NCBI RefSeq assembly: GCF_001681715.1
Contig: NZ_LNWY01000015.1
Coordinates: forward strand, 1 to 64,000
Direction of reading: 5' to 3'
DNA: 64,000 nt
Source: Tritonibacter mobilis
Lineage (GTDB): Bacteria > Pseudomonadota > Alphaproteobacteria > Rhodobacterales > Rhodobacteraceae
Shown: piece after piece, positions 30,676 through 45,251 of the stretch
Numbering within the stretch: position 1 is the stretch's first letter
Layout of the letters: each line of letters opens with the position of its first letter
The notes under the pieces: model-generated
Database searches by the model: none
What the model was told of the DNA's origin: nothing
What the model saw: only the letters and a program-made list of their open reading frames with translations
Position numbers and translations under genes: made by a program

Positions 30676-31866
30676 ATGGCGCATCACGAACGCGAAGGCC
30701 GGCCACAATTTTCACAGCCGGTGCGCCAGGTTGTCATGATGCTGATTGCATTGGGACTGGCAGGCGCGGGGGCCTTTATGGCGTTGCCTCGGGTGATGCC
30801 GGTCTTTGAGGCGAACCCCTATCTCAACGGGTTTATCGCCTTTGTGTTTGTGATCGGGGTGTTGGCGACCTTCTGGCAGGTGGTGCAGCTGATCAATTCG
30901 GTGCGCTGGATCGAACGCTTTGCCGCCGGGATCACCACGGATGATGATCGTGCGCCCTCGATGCTGGCGCCATTGGCGGCGCTGTTGCGCTCTCGGGGCG
31001 CGCGGATGCAACTTGGGTCTGCCTCGACACGCTCCATTCTGGATTCCGTGGCAGAACGCATTGACGAGGAGCGCGAGATCACGCGCTACATCGTCAACCT
31101 TTTGATTTTCCTTGGCCTTCTTGGCACGTTTTACGGGTTGGCGACCACGGTTCCGGCGGTGGTCGACACCATCCGCAGCCTAGCACCGCAGGATGGCGAA
31201 GAGGGGGTTGCGATCTTCAACCGGCTGATGACCGGCCTTGAATCGCAGTTGGGCGGCATGGGCGTGGCCTTTGCCTCCTCGCTTCTTGGTCTTGCGGGCT
31301 CATTGATCGTGGGCTTGCTGGAGCTGTTTGCGGGCCATGGTCAGAACCGGTTTTACCGCGAGCTCGAAGAATGGCTGTCGTCTTTCACCCGTGTCAGTTT
31401 TTCCTCGGGCGAGGAGGGCGGCACTGGCGACAGCAACCTTGTGGCTGGTGTGCTCGATACGATGGCCGAGCAGATGGACGCGCTGCAGGCGATGTTTGTT
31501 CAAACCGCCGAGGGGCGCGCGGAGGTTGAGGGCAAGCTCTCGCGTCTGATCGACACCATCGAAGAGATGAACCGTCGTCAGGATGATGTGGCGTCGATTT
31601 CCGGCGCATTGGAGCGCGTGGCCGTCGGCCAAGAGACCATTGCCGAGCTGATGCGCGCGCATGGGGATGTGGGCATTGATGCCGAAAGCCGCATGCGGCT
31701 GCGCTCGATTGATGTGCAGATGCTGCGCATTCTGGAAGAAATCTCCGCCGGGCGGCAGGAGAGCCTTGCGGAGTTGCGCAAGGATATCGACCTCTTGGTC
31801 AAAGCCTTTGCAGGCCCGCGTGGCATGGACCGTGCAGCGCGAATGGCGGCGCGGAAAGAGAGCTGA
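30676..31866 (+). CDS. MotA/TolQ/ExbB-family proton channel subunit
   Basis: The 396-aa protein has about four transmembrane helices: 18-38 ('VVMMLIALGLAGAGAFMALP'), 49-71 ('LNGFIAFVFVIGVLATFWQV'), about 137-162 ('LLIFLGLLGTFYGLATTVPA') and about 193-216 ('MGVAFASSLLGLAGSLIVGL'). The last two are the MotA/TolQ pore helices, with their Thr- and Gly-rich faces. The C-terminal part (about 240-385) is cytoplasmic and helical, with probable coiled coil ('LDTMAEQMDALQAMFVQTAE'). AGCCGCAAGGA precedes the ATG. The stop lies 3 nt before the MotB-like partner, so they form one unit. The family makes pentamers around a dimer of the partner and couples ion flow to torque or force. The physiological output is unknown. 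Confidence 0.85.
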   Translation: MAHHEREGRPQFSQPVRQVVMMLIALGLAGAGAFMALPRVMPVFEANPYLNGFIAFVFVIGVLATFWQVVQLINSVRWIERFAAGITTDDDRAPSMLAPLAALLRSRGARMQLGSASTRSILDSVAERIDEEREITRYIVNLLIFLGLLGTFYGLATTVPAVVDTIRSLAPQDGEEGVAIFNRLMTGLESQLGGMGVAFASSLLGLAGSLIVGLLELFAGHGQNRFYRELEEWLSSFTRVSFSSGEEGGTGDSNLVAGVLDTMAEQMDALQAMFVQTAEGRAEVEGKLSRLIDTIEEMNRRQDDVASISGALERVAVGQETIAELMRAHGDVGIDAESRMRLRSIDVQMLRILEEISAGRQESLAELRKDIDLLVKAFAGPRGMDRAARMAARKES

Positions 31867-31869
31867 TCC

Positions 31870-34224
31870 ATGGCCCTGAAGCGCCGTACCGGTCAACGTT
31901 TCCAAGGGTCCATCTGGCCCGGCTTTGTGGATGCGATGACCGGGCTTTTGCTGGTTCTGATGTTTGTGCTGACCATTTTTATGGTGGTGCAATTTGTCCT
32001 GCGCGAGACGATCTCCGGTCAGGAAACCGAACTGGATGAGCTCTCGACCGAGGTGCGGGCGTTGGCGCGGGCGCTTGGCGTCAAAGAGCGCGAGGCCAGC
32101 CAGTTGCAGGCCCGTTTGGGGGCGCTTGGGGCGACACTGAATTCGGCCCGTTCCGATCTGGACGCAGCGCAGGATCAGATCACGGCCCAACAAGCCCGCA
32201 TCAGCGCGCTGACGCAGGAACGGGACGCGGCGACCTCGGATCTTGCGGCGGCACGCACGCAGATTTCCGATTTTGAGGCACAGGTGACCGCATTGATTGC
32301 CGGGCGCGACAGTGCCGAGGCGCAGATCGCCGATCTCACGGCAGAGCGCGACGCGCTGGATGCCGCACGCGGTGAACTCTTGTCGGAACAAGAGGCGCTG
32401 AACCTCGCATTGGCGCAATTGCGCGATGAGGTCGACGCAGAGGCGGAGGCCGCACGTCTGGCGGCGGCACGCACCGAAGCTCTGCAAGCGCTGGTCGCGG
32501 ATCTGCGCAAGGAGGGCGAGGCGCAATCCGCCCGCGTGGCAGAACTGGAAGAGACGCTCTCTGAAGAAGAGGCCAATCGTCTGACTGAGGCTGCAGCGGC
32601 TGAAGCCTTGCGCGCGCGGCTGGAGAATGCCGATGCTGAACTCACGGCGATGACGCTGTCGCTGGAGGCAGAGCGCAAGAAAGCCGAAGATACGCTGACA
32701 TTGCTGGCCGCTGCCGAAAGCGCCCGAAATAAGCTGAATTCCGAACTGGAAGACGCGCTCTCGGCCATTGAAGAGGCCAAGGCGCAGGCAAATGACCGCG
32801 ATGAGCTGGCAGAGCGCCTGACGCGGGTGCTGGCCCAGATGGAAGTCACCGAGAGCACTGCATCGGCGCGCGTTTTGGCCCTCGAGGCAGAGCTGGACCG
32901 GGTGCGGACCGAGAGTGCCGCGACCCGCGCCCGACTCACCGGCGAGTTGGAGACCGCCCGTCAACAGGCCGCAGACACCCGTGGGCAGCTTGAGGCTGAA
33001 CTGACCCGGCAACAGGCGGCCACGGTCGAAACCGAGAGCCAATATCAGGCCCAGTTGCGCGATGTGCAGAGCGCTTTTGACAAGGAACGCCGCCTTCTGG
33101 AGGATCGCCTTGCCAGCCTGCAAGCGGAGGCGGAAACCACACGGCGCGACCTGCAGGATCAGCTTGCGACCCTGCGTGGTCAGGCCCAGGAAACCCGCAG
33201 CGGTCTGGAGACCCGTCTTGCGCGTGCCGAGGCAGATCTGGCTGCAGCACGCGCGGCGGCAAGCTCCACCGCAGAGGAACGGGCTTCGGTCGAGCAGCGC
33301 TTGTTGGTCGCGCTGGAGGCGCTGGAACGGGCGCAGGCGGCGGCCACGGATCAGGAGGTTTTGCAAAGCCGCCTTCTGGCCGCCCTCGCGGAGAAGGATG
33401 ATTTTGCGCAAAACCTCACCGAGCAGAAAACCCTTGCGGAACAGCGCGCGGATCTGCTGGCACAGGCGCGCAGTGCCTTGGCCGAGGAAAAGCAGGTCTC
33501 GGAAGAGGCGCGCCGCGAGACGGCGCTTTTGAATCAGCAGGTGGCGGCGTTGCGCGAACAGCTTGGCGGTTTGCAGGCCCTCTTGGGTGATTTCAAGGAA
33601 CGCGACGCTGCGCAGGGCATCCAGTTGCAAAGCCTCGGTCAGGATCTGAACACTGCGCTGGCACGCGCAGCCGCCGAAGAGCGCCGCCGCCGGATACTGG
33701 AAGAGCAGGAACGCAAGCGGCTGGAGGCGGAGCGGGAGCGGCTCGCCAATGAAGCCAAGGATCTGGAACAGTACCGTTCGGAGTTTTTTGGCCAGTTGCG
33801 CAGCCTTCTGGGCGATCAGGAAGGGGTGCGGATTGAGGGGGACCGGTTTGTCTTTGCCTCGGAGGTGTTGTTTGCACTGGGAAGCGCCGAACTCTCTGAG
33901 GCGGGAAAGACCGAAATCGCCAAAGTCGCGCGCATCTTGCAAAACGTGGCTGCCGCGATTCCCGATGACATCAACTGGATCATTCGCGTCGATGGGCACA
34001 CGGACAATCAGCGGTTTTCGGGCACTGGCAAATACGCCGATAACTGGGAACTCAGTCAGGGCAGGGCGCTGTCGGTGGTGCGCTACATGATGGATGAGCT
34101 GGGCATTCCCCCCGGACGGCTGGCCGCAAATGGATTTGGCGAATTTCAGCCGGTTAATCCGGCCGACACCCCCGAAGCGCGGGCGCAAAACCGCCGAATC
34201 GAATTGAAGCTTACGGAACGCTGA
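31870..34224 (+). CDS. MotB/OmpA-like stator subunit with giant periplasmic coiled coil
   Basis: The 784-aa protein has one N-terminal transmembrane helix (about 18-45) that begins 'WPGFVDAMTGLLLVLMFVLT'. Asp21 in the P-x-x-x-D context matches the proton-carrying Asp of MotB, TolR and ZorB. Residues about 46-630 are one long heptad-like helix rich in Ala, Glu, Arg, Gln and Leu (for example 'QARISALTQERDAATSDLAA'), predicted coiled coil. Residues about 640-784 are an OmpA/MotB peptidoglycan-binding domain ('RVDGHTDNQRFSGTGKYADN', 'LGIPPGRLAANGFGEFQPVN', 'NRRIELKL'). It is therefore a stator B subunit whose wall anchor is separated from the channel by about 600 residues. Ordinary MotB has a short linker of tens of residues. 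Confidence 0.85.
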   Translation: MALKRRTGQRFQGSIWPGFVDAMTGLLLVLMFVLTIFMVVQFVLRETISGQETELDELSTEVRALARALGVKEREASQLQARLGALGATLNSARSDLDAAQDQITAQQARISALTQERDAATSDLAAARTQISDFEAQVTALIAGRDSAEAQIADLTAERDALDAARGELLSEQEALNLALAQLRDEVDAEAEAARLAAARTEALQALVADLRKEGEAQSARVAELEETLSEEEANRLTEAAAAEALRARLENADAELTAMTLSLEAERKKAEDTLTLLAAAESARNKLNSELEDALSAIEEAKAQANDRDELAERLTRVLAQMEVTESTASARVLALEAELDRVRTESAATRARLTGELETARQQAADTRGQLEAELTRQQAATVETESQYQAQLRDVQSAFDKERRLLEDRLASLQAEAETTRRDLQDQLATLRGQAQETRSGLETRLARAEADLAAARAAASSTAEERASVEQRLLVALEALERAQAAATDQEVLQSRLLAALAEKDDFAQNLTEQKTLAEQRADLLAQARSALAEEKQVSEEARRETALLNQQVAALREQLGGLQALLGDFKERDAAQGIQLQSLGQDLNTALARAAAEERRRRILEEQERKRLEAERERLANEAKDLEQYRSEFFGQLRSLLGDQEGVRIEGDRFVFASEVLFALGSAELSEAGKTEIAKVARILQNVAAAIPDDINWIIRVDGHTDNQRFSGTGKYADNWELSQGRALSVVRYMMDELGIPPGRLAANGFGEFQPVNPADTPEARAQNRRIELKLTER

Positions 34225-34263
34225 CAGCGCGTGGCGCGTATTTGGTAAAACTACAATTAAATA

Positions 34264-34295
34264 AGGCTCCGGCGGTGTTTCAACCGCCAGAGCCT
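34264..34295 (+). terminator. Stem-loop after the stator-like genes
   Basis: AGGCTC-C-GGCGGT and ACCGCC-A-GAGCCT form an 11-12 bp stem with one mismatch and a 6-nt loop. There is no T-run directly after it, so it may be a factor-dependent or mRNA-protecting structure. Confidence 0.5.
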
Positions 34296-34493
34296 GCGTT
34301 CTAAAATAGGACTTTTGAAAACAGGACGGCACCACCACTCACGGCTTATTGGATTCGTCCGGGTTCTTTTTATCATAGTTTGCCCGTTTTTCCAATAAAT
34401 TATCACCCATGAGAGTTTTTTGTGCTATACTCTTCAGTACAAATTCGATTTACCGCCGCCATGTCTGTGAGCATCGTTTCAGGAGGGGCATTT

Positions 34494-34796
34494 TTGGACA
34501 GATTACGCGCCATATTCGAACTGCGTGACATGTTGCGTCAAATGGAGCGCGACATCGGTCTGGAGGATCTAAGCCCAGCCGAAAAAGACGTCTTTCAAGC
34601 CGCTCATCGTCTGACGGATGCGCCGGGGCAGTTGGTCTTGTCCGATCAGATCCGTCAGCACCCGCTGACCAGCGGCATCGCACAGGCCACATTTCACCGC
34701 GCGTTGCGGTCACTGCTGGAACTCGGCTTTCTGGAGCGGCCCGAGGGCGCGCGGGCCAAACATTACATGGTGCGTAAGGACCTGCTGCACGACTAA
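34494..34796 (+). CDS. Small winged-helix DNA-binding protein
   Basis: I chose TTG at 34494 because AGGAGG lies 7 nt upstream; ATG codons at 34422 and 34461 would add 11-24 residues without a ribosome site. The 100-aa protein has 'MDRLRAIFELRDMLRQMERD' followed by a winged helix ('LSPAEKDVFQAAHRLTDAPG', 'SGIAQATFHRALRSLLELGF', 'LERPEGARAKHYMVRKD') of MarR/GntR-like size. It is probably a dimeric transcription regulator. The family is not named with confidence. Upstream DNA (34300-34420) is AT-rich and likely holds its promoter. Confidence 0.68.
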   Translation: MDRLRAIFELRDMLRQMERDIGLEDLSPAEKDVFQAAHRLTDAPGQLVLSDQIRQHPLTSGIAQATFHRALRSLLELGFLERPEGARAKHYMVRKDLLHD

Positions 34797-34909
34797 ACCC
34801 CGCACCAGTTTCTGACAATTTATTGCATAACGTCACGTTGAGACCGGTTTCCGGCAGGTCTGGCGCGAGATGAATTGCCTTGTCGCTCTTTCGCGTCTAA
34901 AGCTTGCGT

Positions 34910-35506
34910 ATGAGAGCAGCTGATAGTTTTTCACCCGGCGTGGGTGGCTTTGTGATGATCGCTCTGACGTATATCATATGTCATGGCATCACGATCTGGG
35001 TGATTGCCCCTGCGCAGCGTTTCTTTCTCGATGATGTTTCTGTCCTCGCCAGCTTGGCGTATCTGCCGCATGGGGTCCGGGTTCTCAGCATTTGGCTGGT
35101 AGGTTGGCGGGCGCTGCTGCCGCTGGTTGTCGGCGCGATACTTGCCAATCTGATTTTCACCAGCGCGGATATCCTAGACCTGATGCACGATAAGATGTGG
35201 CTGTCGCTCGCGATGAGTGTGCTTTCGGCCTATTTTGCTTTTGAACTGCTGCGTGCCTCTGGCATATCGGCCTATGCGGGGGGCGGGCGCAGGGTCAATT
35301 GGCGCAAGCTTCTGTTGGCCGGGCTGTTGGCGTCGGTGTTCAATTCCATCAGTCAGACTTTGATTTTCTCAGGTATACTCGCGCCGAGCGGTAAGCTGAC
35401 AGAGCTCGCTTCCTTTGCAATCGGTGACCTGCTGGGTCAGGTCGTGTTGATGTTTGGCCTGATGATGATTTTCCGCGCCCTGCGTAGCCCCACGGCCAGC
35501 GCCTGA
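34910..35506 (+). CDS. MASE1-like integral membrane protein (stand-alone sensor domain)
   Basis: The 198-aa protein has about five to six hydrophobic helices (for example 'GGFVMIALTYIICHGITIWV', 'ALLPLVVGAILANLIFTSAD', 'LLAGLLASVFNSISQTLIFS', 'LGQVVLMFGLMMIFRALRSP'). The segment 'LASLAYLPHGVRVLSIWLVG' is reminiscent of the MASE1 sensory domain, which is normally fused to histidine kinases or diguanylate cyclases. No output domain follows. It could be a truncated or accessory sensor. The ATG at 34910 and a TTG at 34904 are both possible starts; no strong ribosome site is seen. Confidence 0.65.
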   Translation: MRAADSFSPGVGGFVMIALTYIICHGITIWVIAPAQRFFLDDVSVLASLAYLPHGVRVLSIWLVGWRALLPLVVGAILANLIFTSADILDLMHDKMWLSLAMSVLSAYFAFELLRASGISAYAGGGRRVNWRKLLLAGLLASVFNSISQTLIFSGILAPSGKLTELASFAIGDLLGQVVLMFGLMMIFRALRSPTASA

Positions 35507-35640
35507 TCTTCGGGCTGAGTGCCTTGATACGGGTGAGGATTGGGCTCGCGAACATCAGAACCGTTATCCGCAGGCCGTTAATTTCATGCGACGTTAAACT
35601 CATGCGACAGGGTTTAAGGTTCTGGACCCAGACACGCCAA

Positions 35641-35675
35641 AACGCCCGCCTCAGTTATCCGAGGCGGGCGTTTTT
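35641..35675. terminator. Bidirectional terminator between MASE1-like gene and clpA
   Basis: AACGCCCGCCTC pairs with GAGGCGGGCGTT across AGTTATCC, followed by TTTTT on the plus strand; an A-tract (CCAAAACG) on the other side serves the minus strand. The genes are convergent. Confidence 0.88.
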
Positions 35676-35711
35676 AATTTACATCAGGCGCTTGCACCTT
35701 TGGCGCGTTGC

Positions 35712-38048
<2,337 letters not shown>

Positions 38049-38249
38049 GGGCGTGCTCCTCTGTCTTGGGTCATGGGGATCGGTCGCCACCGGGCGGGCC
38101 GGTCCTGTCCCATAACCATGTCCTCATACTGTTAGAGTTTGGTTGATAGAACGTAAGCTTCAAGGGCTTTTTGCGTGATTGTGGTCACAATTCCCGACAT
38201 TGTGCTCACATATCTTGTGCGAAATTGATGGGGAGGCCGGAAAACGACA

Positions 38250-39065
38250 TCAGAATCTGTCTTTCGCAGCCCTGATATGGGCAAAGACCTCCGCATCTTC
38301 AACCCCCTCCAATCCCAGAGATTTCTTTAGATCCGCATCCCCTGCGCGCAAAAACGGATTGGTGGCTTTTTCCAGCTCCAGCCGTGCGGGAACGGTGGGA
38401 AGATCACTTTTACGCGCCTGAGAAATTTCACGGGCTCTTTTTTGCAGCGCCGCATTATCGGGGTCGATGCTGAGCGCAAAGCGGGCGTTACTTTCTGTAT
38501 ATTCGTGGCCCGAGAAGACCAAAGTGTCGTCGGGCAGGGCGGCGAGGGTGGTCATGGTGTGCCACATCATGGCGGGCATGCCCTCAAAGAGGCGGCCGCA
38601 TCCCATCACCATCAGGCTGTCGGCACTAAACAGGGCAGGGCCTTCGGGATAATAAAAGGCGATATGGCCGAGGGTATGGCCGGGCACCGCGATCACCTGA
38701 CAGCGTCCCGCGCCGGTGCCGCCCTCAAAACCGGGTTCCAGCTCCATATCAAGGGGAGCGCCCTGCGCCGCGATTTTATCGGCCTCGGCCTTGGGGCCCA
38801 TCACGGGGCAGCCATACTTGTCGCGCAACGCGTTGATCGCGCCCACATGGTCATGGTGGTGATGGGTGATCATGATGACGCCGAGGTTCCAGCCGCGCGC
38901 CTCAAGCGCGGCAATGATCGGTGCGGCCTCGGGGGCGTCGATCACCGCGACCCCGTCGGGGCCGTTGACCAGATAGGCGTAGTTGTCCGCAAGACACGGT
39001 ACTGTGACGATTTCGAGGCCATTTGCCACGGTGGTGGGGAAAGAGGTCTGATCGGGCATGGTCAT
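38250..39065 (-). CDS. gloB: Hydroxyacylglutathione hydrolase (glyoxalase II)
   Basis: The 271-aa metallo-beta-lactamase-fold protein has the metal motif 'THHHHDHVGA' (67-76), 'VPGHTLGHIAFYYPEG', 'SADSLMVMGCGRLFEGMP' and 'FSGHEYTESNARFAL'. The C-terminal domain includes 'KATNPFLRAGD', the glutathione-binding region. It hydrolyses S-lactoylglutathione to lactate and glutathione, completing methylglyoxal detoxification. The ATG at 39065 or the one two codons later (39059) may be used. It is divergent from a methyltransferase gene, with 55 nt between. Confidence 0.94.
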   Translation of the reverse strand: MTMPDQTSFPTTVANGLEIVTVPCLADNYAYLVNGPDGVAVIDAPEAAPIIAALEARGWNLGVIMITHHHHDHVGAINALRDKYGCPVMGPKAEADKIAAQGAPLDMELEPGFEGGTGAGRCQVIAVPGHTLGHIAFYYPEGPALFSADSLMVMGCGRLFEGMPAMMWHTMTTLAALPDDTLVFSGHEYTESNARFALSIDPDNAALQKRAREISQARKSDLPTVPARLELEKATNPFLRAGDADLKKSLGLEGVEDAEVFAHIRAAKDRF

Positions 39066-39120
39066 TCGCTTTCACATTGCTAGACTGCCCCCAGAGTGAC
39101 CGAAGCAATGGGCGTCTGCA

Positions 39121-39867
39121 ATGCATCTGGATGTGCAGGATCTGAGGAATTTCTACTACCGCAGCACCTTGGGGCGCGCGGCGCAGGCCTCGATCCGAGG
39201 GCAATTGTTGCGGATGTGGCCCGACGCCACCGGCGAGACGATTGCGGGATTTGGCTTTGCGGCCCCGTTGTTGCGGCCCTACCTGAGTGAGGCGCGCCGG
39301 GTCATGGCCTTGATGCCGGGGCCACAGGGGGTGATGCAATGGCCGGCAGGGCAGCCCAATGTGTCGGTGTTGTGCGAGGAGACCTCTTGGCCGGTGGAGA
39401 CGGGGCGCGTCGACCGGCTGGTTCTGTTGCATGGTCTTGAAACCTCGGAACAGCCCTCAGCCCTGCTGGATGAATGCTGGCGGGTGATGGCGCCGCGGGG
39501 CAGGGCGATCTTTATTGTGCCCAATCGTGGCGGGCTTTGGGTGCGCTCGGATGCGACGCCCTTTGGCTATGGTCGGCCCTATACGCTGACACAGCTGGAA
39601 AACCAGCTGCGCGGGCATCAGTTCACCATCGAGCAGCACGCGGCCGCCCTCTATCGCCTGCCCAGCCCGCGCCGCTTCTGGCTGAAGTCGGGCGCGATGA
39701 TCGAGCGGGTGGGGCGCAGGCTTCCGGCGATGATGGCGGCGGGTGTGTTTCTGGTGGAGGTTTCCAAGCAGACCCATCCGCAAAAGGGCCATATGATCCG
39801 CACGCGCCGCACCAATCCGATCCGGGTGCTGGAAGGGCTGTCCAACCCGATTGCGGAGCCAGCATAA
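39121..39867 (+). CDS. Class I SAM-dependent methyltransferase
   Basis: The 248-aa protein resembles Methyltransf_11 family members. The usual glycine-rich motif I is weak ('[20 protein letters not shown]'), while the post-motif region '[20 protein letters not shown]' then '[20 protein letters not shown]' is clear. It starts at an ATG with little ribosome-site signal. It is divergent from gloB, with only 55 nt between, an arrangement common in Rhodobacteraceae. The substrate is unknown, and the weak SAM motif leaves activity open. Confidence 0.8.
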   Translation: MHLDVQDLRNFYYRSTLGRAAQASIRGQLLRMWPDATGETIAGFGFAAPLLRPYLSEARRVMALMPGPQGVMQWPAGQPNVSVLCEETSWPVETGRVDRLVLLHGLETSEQPSALLDECWRVMAPRGRAIFIVPNRGGLWVRSDATPFGYGRPYTLTQLENQLRGHQFTIEQHAAALYRLPSPRRFWLKSGAMIERVGRRLPAMMAAGVFLVEVSKQTHPQKGHMIRTRRTNPIRVLEGLSNPIAEPA

Positions 39868-40269
39868 AGCGCAAGTTTGAGATGCAAGTGCATGGCTGTT
39901 TGATGGGCACGATTGCCGGGTGATCGTTGTCGACGCTTCATGGGCGAGATTCGACATTGTGTACGCTTGTGTACCGAAATGACGCAATATGACGCAATTT
40001 GCGCCTCTGGAATCGCATCCCCGCAGCTGGGGGGCGTAATTTTTTTACCATTAGAGCTGCGTCAAACCACCGTAGTTTTGTTAAGTCATTGAAAAGGCGT
40101 GGAATCGGATTTCGCGGCTTCGGACAGAGGGAGTTGCTAGGTCGCAAAGGCTCTGCTACATCCACGCTGATTTCGATGCCCGGCCAAAAATCGGGCGACC
40201 TCACGCCCCCGGATGCTACCTGCCAGGACGCATATAAACCGGGGCCAAAATAATATCGGAAGGGTGGAC
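39868..40269 (+). other. Upstream region of the atp operon
   Basis: About 400 nt without a gene. It includes exact tandem direct repeats with a 10-bp period (GTGTAC at 39959 and 39969; ATGACGCAAT at 39979 and 39989), and the likely promoter of atpHAGDC. GGAAGG precedes the atpH GTG. Confidence 0.5.
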
Positions 40270-40830
40270 GTGTCCGAACCAGCTTCGATTTCCGCAGGCA
40301 TTGCCGACCGCTATGCCACAGCGATCTTTGATATCGCTGCCGAGAGCAATGCTCTCGATAACCTCGAGACAAGCATCAATGATCTGGCAGCCGCTTTGGC
40401 TGACAGCGAAGACCTGCGCACTCTCATCACTTCACCGCTGGTGTCGCGTGACGAACAAGCAGCCGCCATCTCTGCCGTGGCAGACAAGATGGGGCTTGTT
40501 GAAGTTCTGCGCAACTCCCTCGCGCTGATGGCGGCCAAACGCCGCCTGTTTGTGGTTCCAGCCCTGATCGACGCCCTGCGTGCTCGCATTGCCGAAGCCC
40601 GCGGCGAGGTCACAGCCGACGTTGTTTCCGCTAAGGCACTGACCAAGACCCAGAGCGATAAACTGGCCAAAACCCTCGCAGAGCGCGTGGGCAAAAAGGT
40701 CACCATCAATGCCACCGTCGATGCAAGCATCATCGGCGGTCTCGTCGTAAAAGTGGGCTCGAAGATGATCGACAGCTCGATCCGCTCCAAGCTCAACTCC
40801 CTACAGAATGCAATGAAAGAGGTCGGATAA
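40270..40830 (+). CDS. atpH: F1F0 ATP synthase delta subunit
   Basis: The 186-aa protein starts at a GTG ('SEPASISAGIADRYATAIFD') with GGAAGG about 7 nt upstream. The delta/OSCP signature is present: N-terminal helical bundle 'DRYATAIFDIAAESNALDNL', and the C-terminal 'KKVTINATVDASIIGGLVVK' then 'VGSKMIDSSIRSKLNSLQNA'. It forms the top of the peripheral stalk that holds F1 to the membrane part. It is the first gene of atpHAGDC; the Fo genes (atpIBEF) are not here, as usual in alphaproteobacteria. atpA begins at the very next base after its stop. Confidence 0.95.
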   Translation: MSEPASISAGIADRYATAIFDIAAESNALDNLETSINDLAAALADSEDLRTLITSPLVSRDEQAAAISAVADKMGLVEVLRNSLALMAAKRRLFVVPALIDALRARIAEARGEVTADVVSAKALTKTQSDKLAKTLAERVGKKVTINATVDASIIGGLVVKVGSKMIDSSIRSKLNSLQNAMKEVG

Positions 40831-42372
<1,542 letters not shown>

Positions 42373-42387
42373 GGAGAGAGACAGCAC

Positions 42388-44708
<2,321 letters not shown>

Positions 44709-44719
44709 GGAGGGCCCTG

Positions 44720-45133
44720 ATGGCTGATACGATGCAATTCGATCTCGTGAGCCCGGAGCGTAGCCTTGCTTCGCTTCAGGCCCGCGCGGTCCAGATCCCC
44801 GGCTCCGAGGGTGACATGACGGCGATGCCCTTGCACGCGCCGACACTCACCACCCTGCGTCCGGGCATCCTGAAGGTGGAAGCACCGGAAGGCACCACGG
44901 AGTATCTCGTCACCGGCGGGTTTGCCCAGATCACTGCCGAGGGCCTGTCGGTTCTCGCAGAGCGGGCAATCCCCATGGATGAGATGACCCGCGCCCATCT
45001 GGACGAGCTCATCGAGGAAGCCCGCGCCATGTACAAGACCGCCAAGGATGATGAGTCCGCACACGGTCTGGTGGAAGACGCGGCCAAGCTGCTTGCAGAT
45101 ATGGAAGCGCTCGGGACCCACATGAGCCTCTGA
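44720..45133 (+). CDS. atpC: F1F0 ATP synthase epsilon subunit
   Basis: The 137-aa protein has the N-terminal beta-sandwich '[20 protein letters not shown]', then '[20 protein letters not shown]', and a C-terminal helical hairpin ('[20 protein letters not shown]'). It couples the gamma shaft to the c-ring and can inhibit hydrolysis. It ends the atpHAGDC operon, followed by a strong terminator at 45160-45195. Confidence 0.96.
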   Translation: MADTMQFDLVSPERSLASLQARAVQIPGSEGDMTAMPLHAPTLTTLRPGILKVEAPEGTTEYLVTGGFAQITAEGLSVLAERAIPMDEMTRAHLDELIEEARAMYKTAKDDESAHGLVEDAAKLLADMEALGTHMSL

Positions 45134-45159
45134 CACCACTGTCAGAACCTAAGAGACAA

Positions 45160-45195
45160 GAAACCGGCCTGCGCCCTGCAGGCCGGTTTCTTTTT
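45160..45195 (+). terminator. Rho-independent terminator of the atp operon
   Basis: GAAACCGGCCTGC (45160-45172) pairs perfectly with GCAGGCCGGTTTC (45178-45190) over a 5-nt loop, then TTTTT. It lies 27 nt after the atpC stop. Confidence 0.95.
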
Positions 45196-45251
45196 GGTAA
45201 GGGTTGGACGATACTTTCAATTTGTTGATTGTTTGAAGGTTGAGGTTCCAA

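Noticed and set aside
30676-34224. Zorya anti-phage system
   Set aside because: The A/B channel pair is superficially similar, but the long tail is on the B subunit, and zorC/zorD or zorE genes (helicase, nuclease) are absent nearby.
30676-34224. Flagellar motAB
   Set aside because: No flagellar genes are adjacent, the A subunit lacks the clear MotA cytoplasmic torque loop, and the B linker is far too long.
31300-34338. Open frame of about 1000 codons antisense to the MotB-like gene
   Set aside because: It mirrors the GC-biased codon pattern of the real coiled-coil gene, has a Gln/Arg/Leu-rich composition without domains, and lacks a ribosome site. The plus strand has clear TM and OmpA domains.
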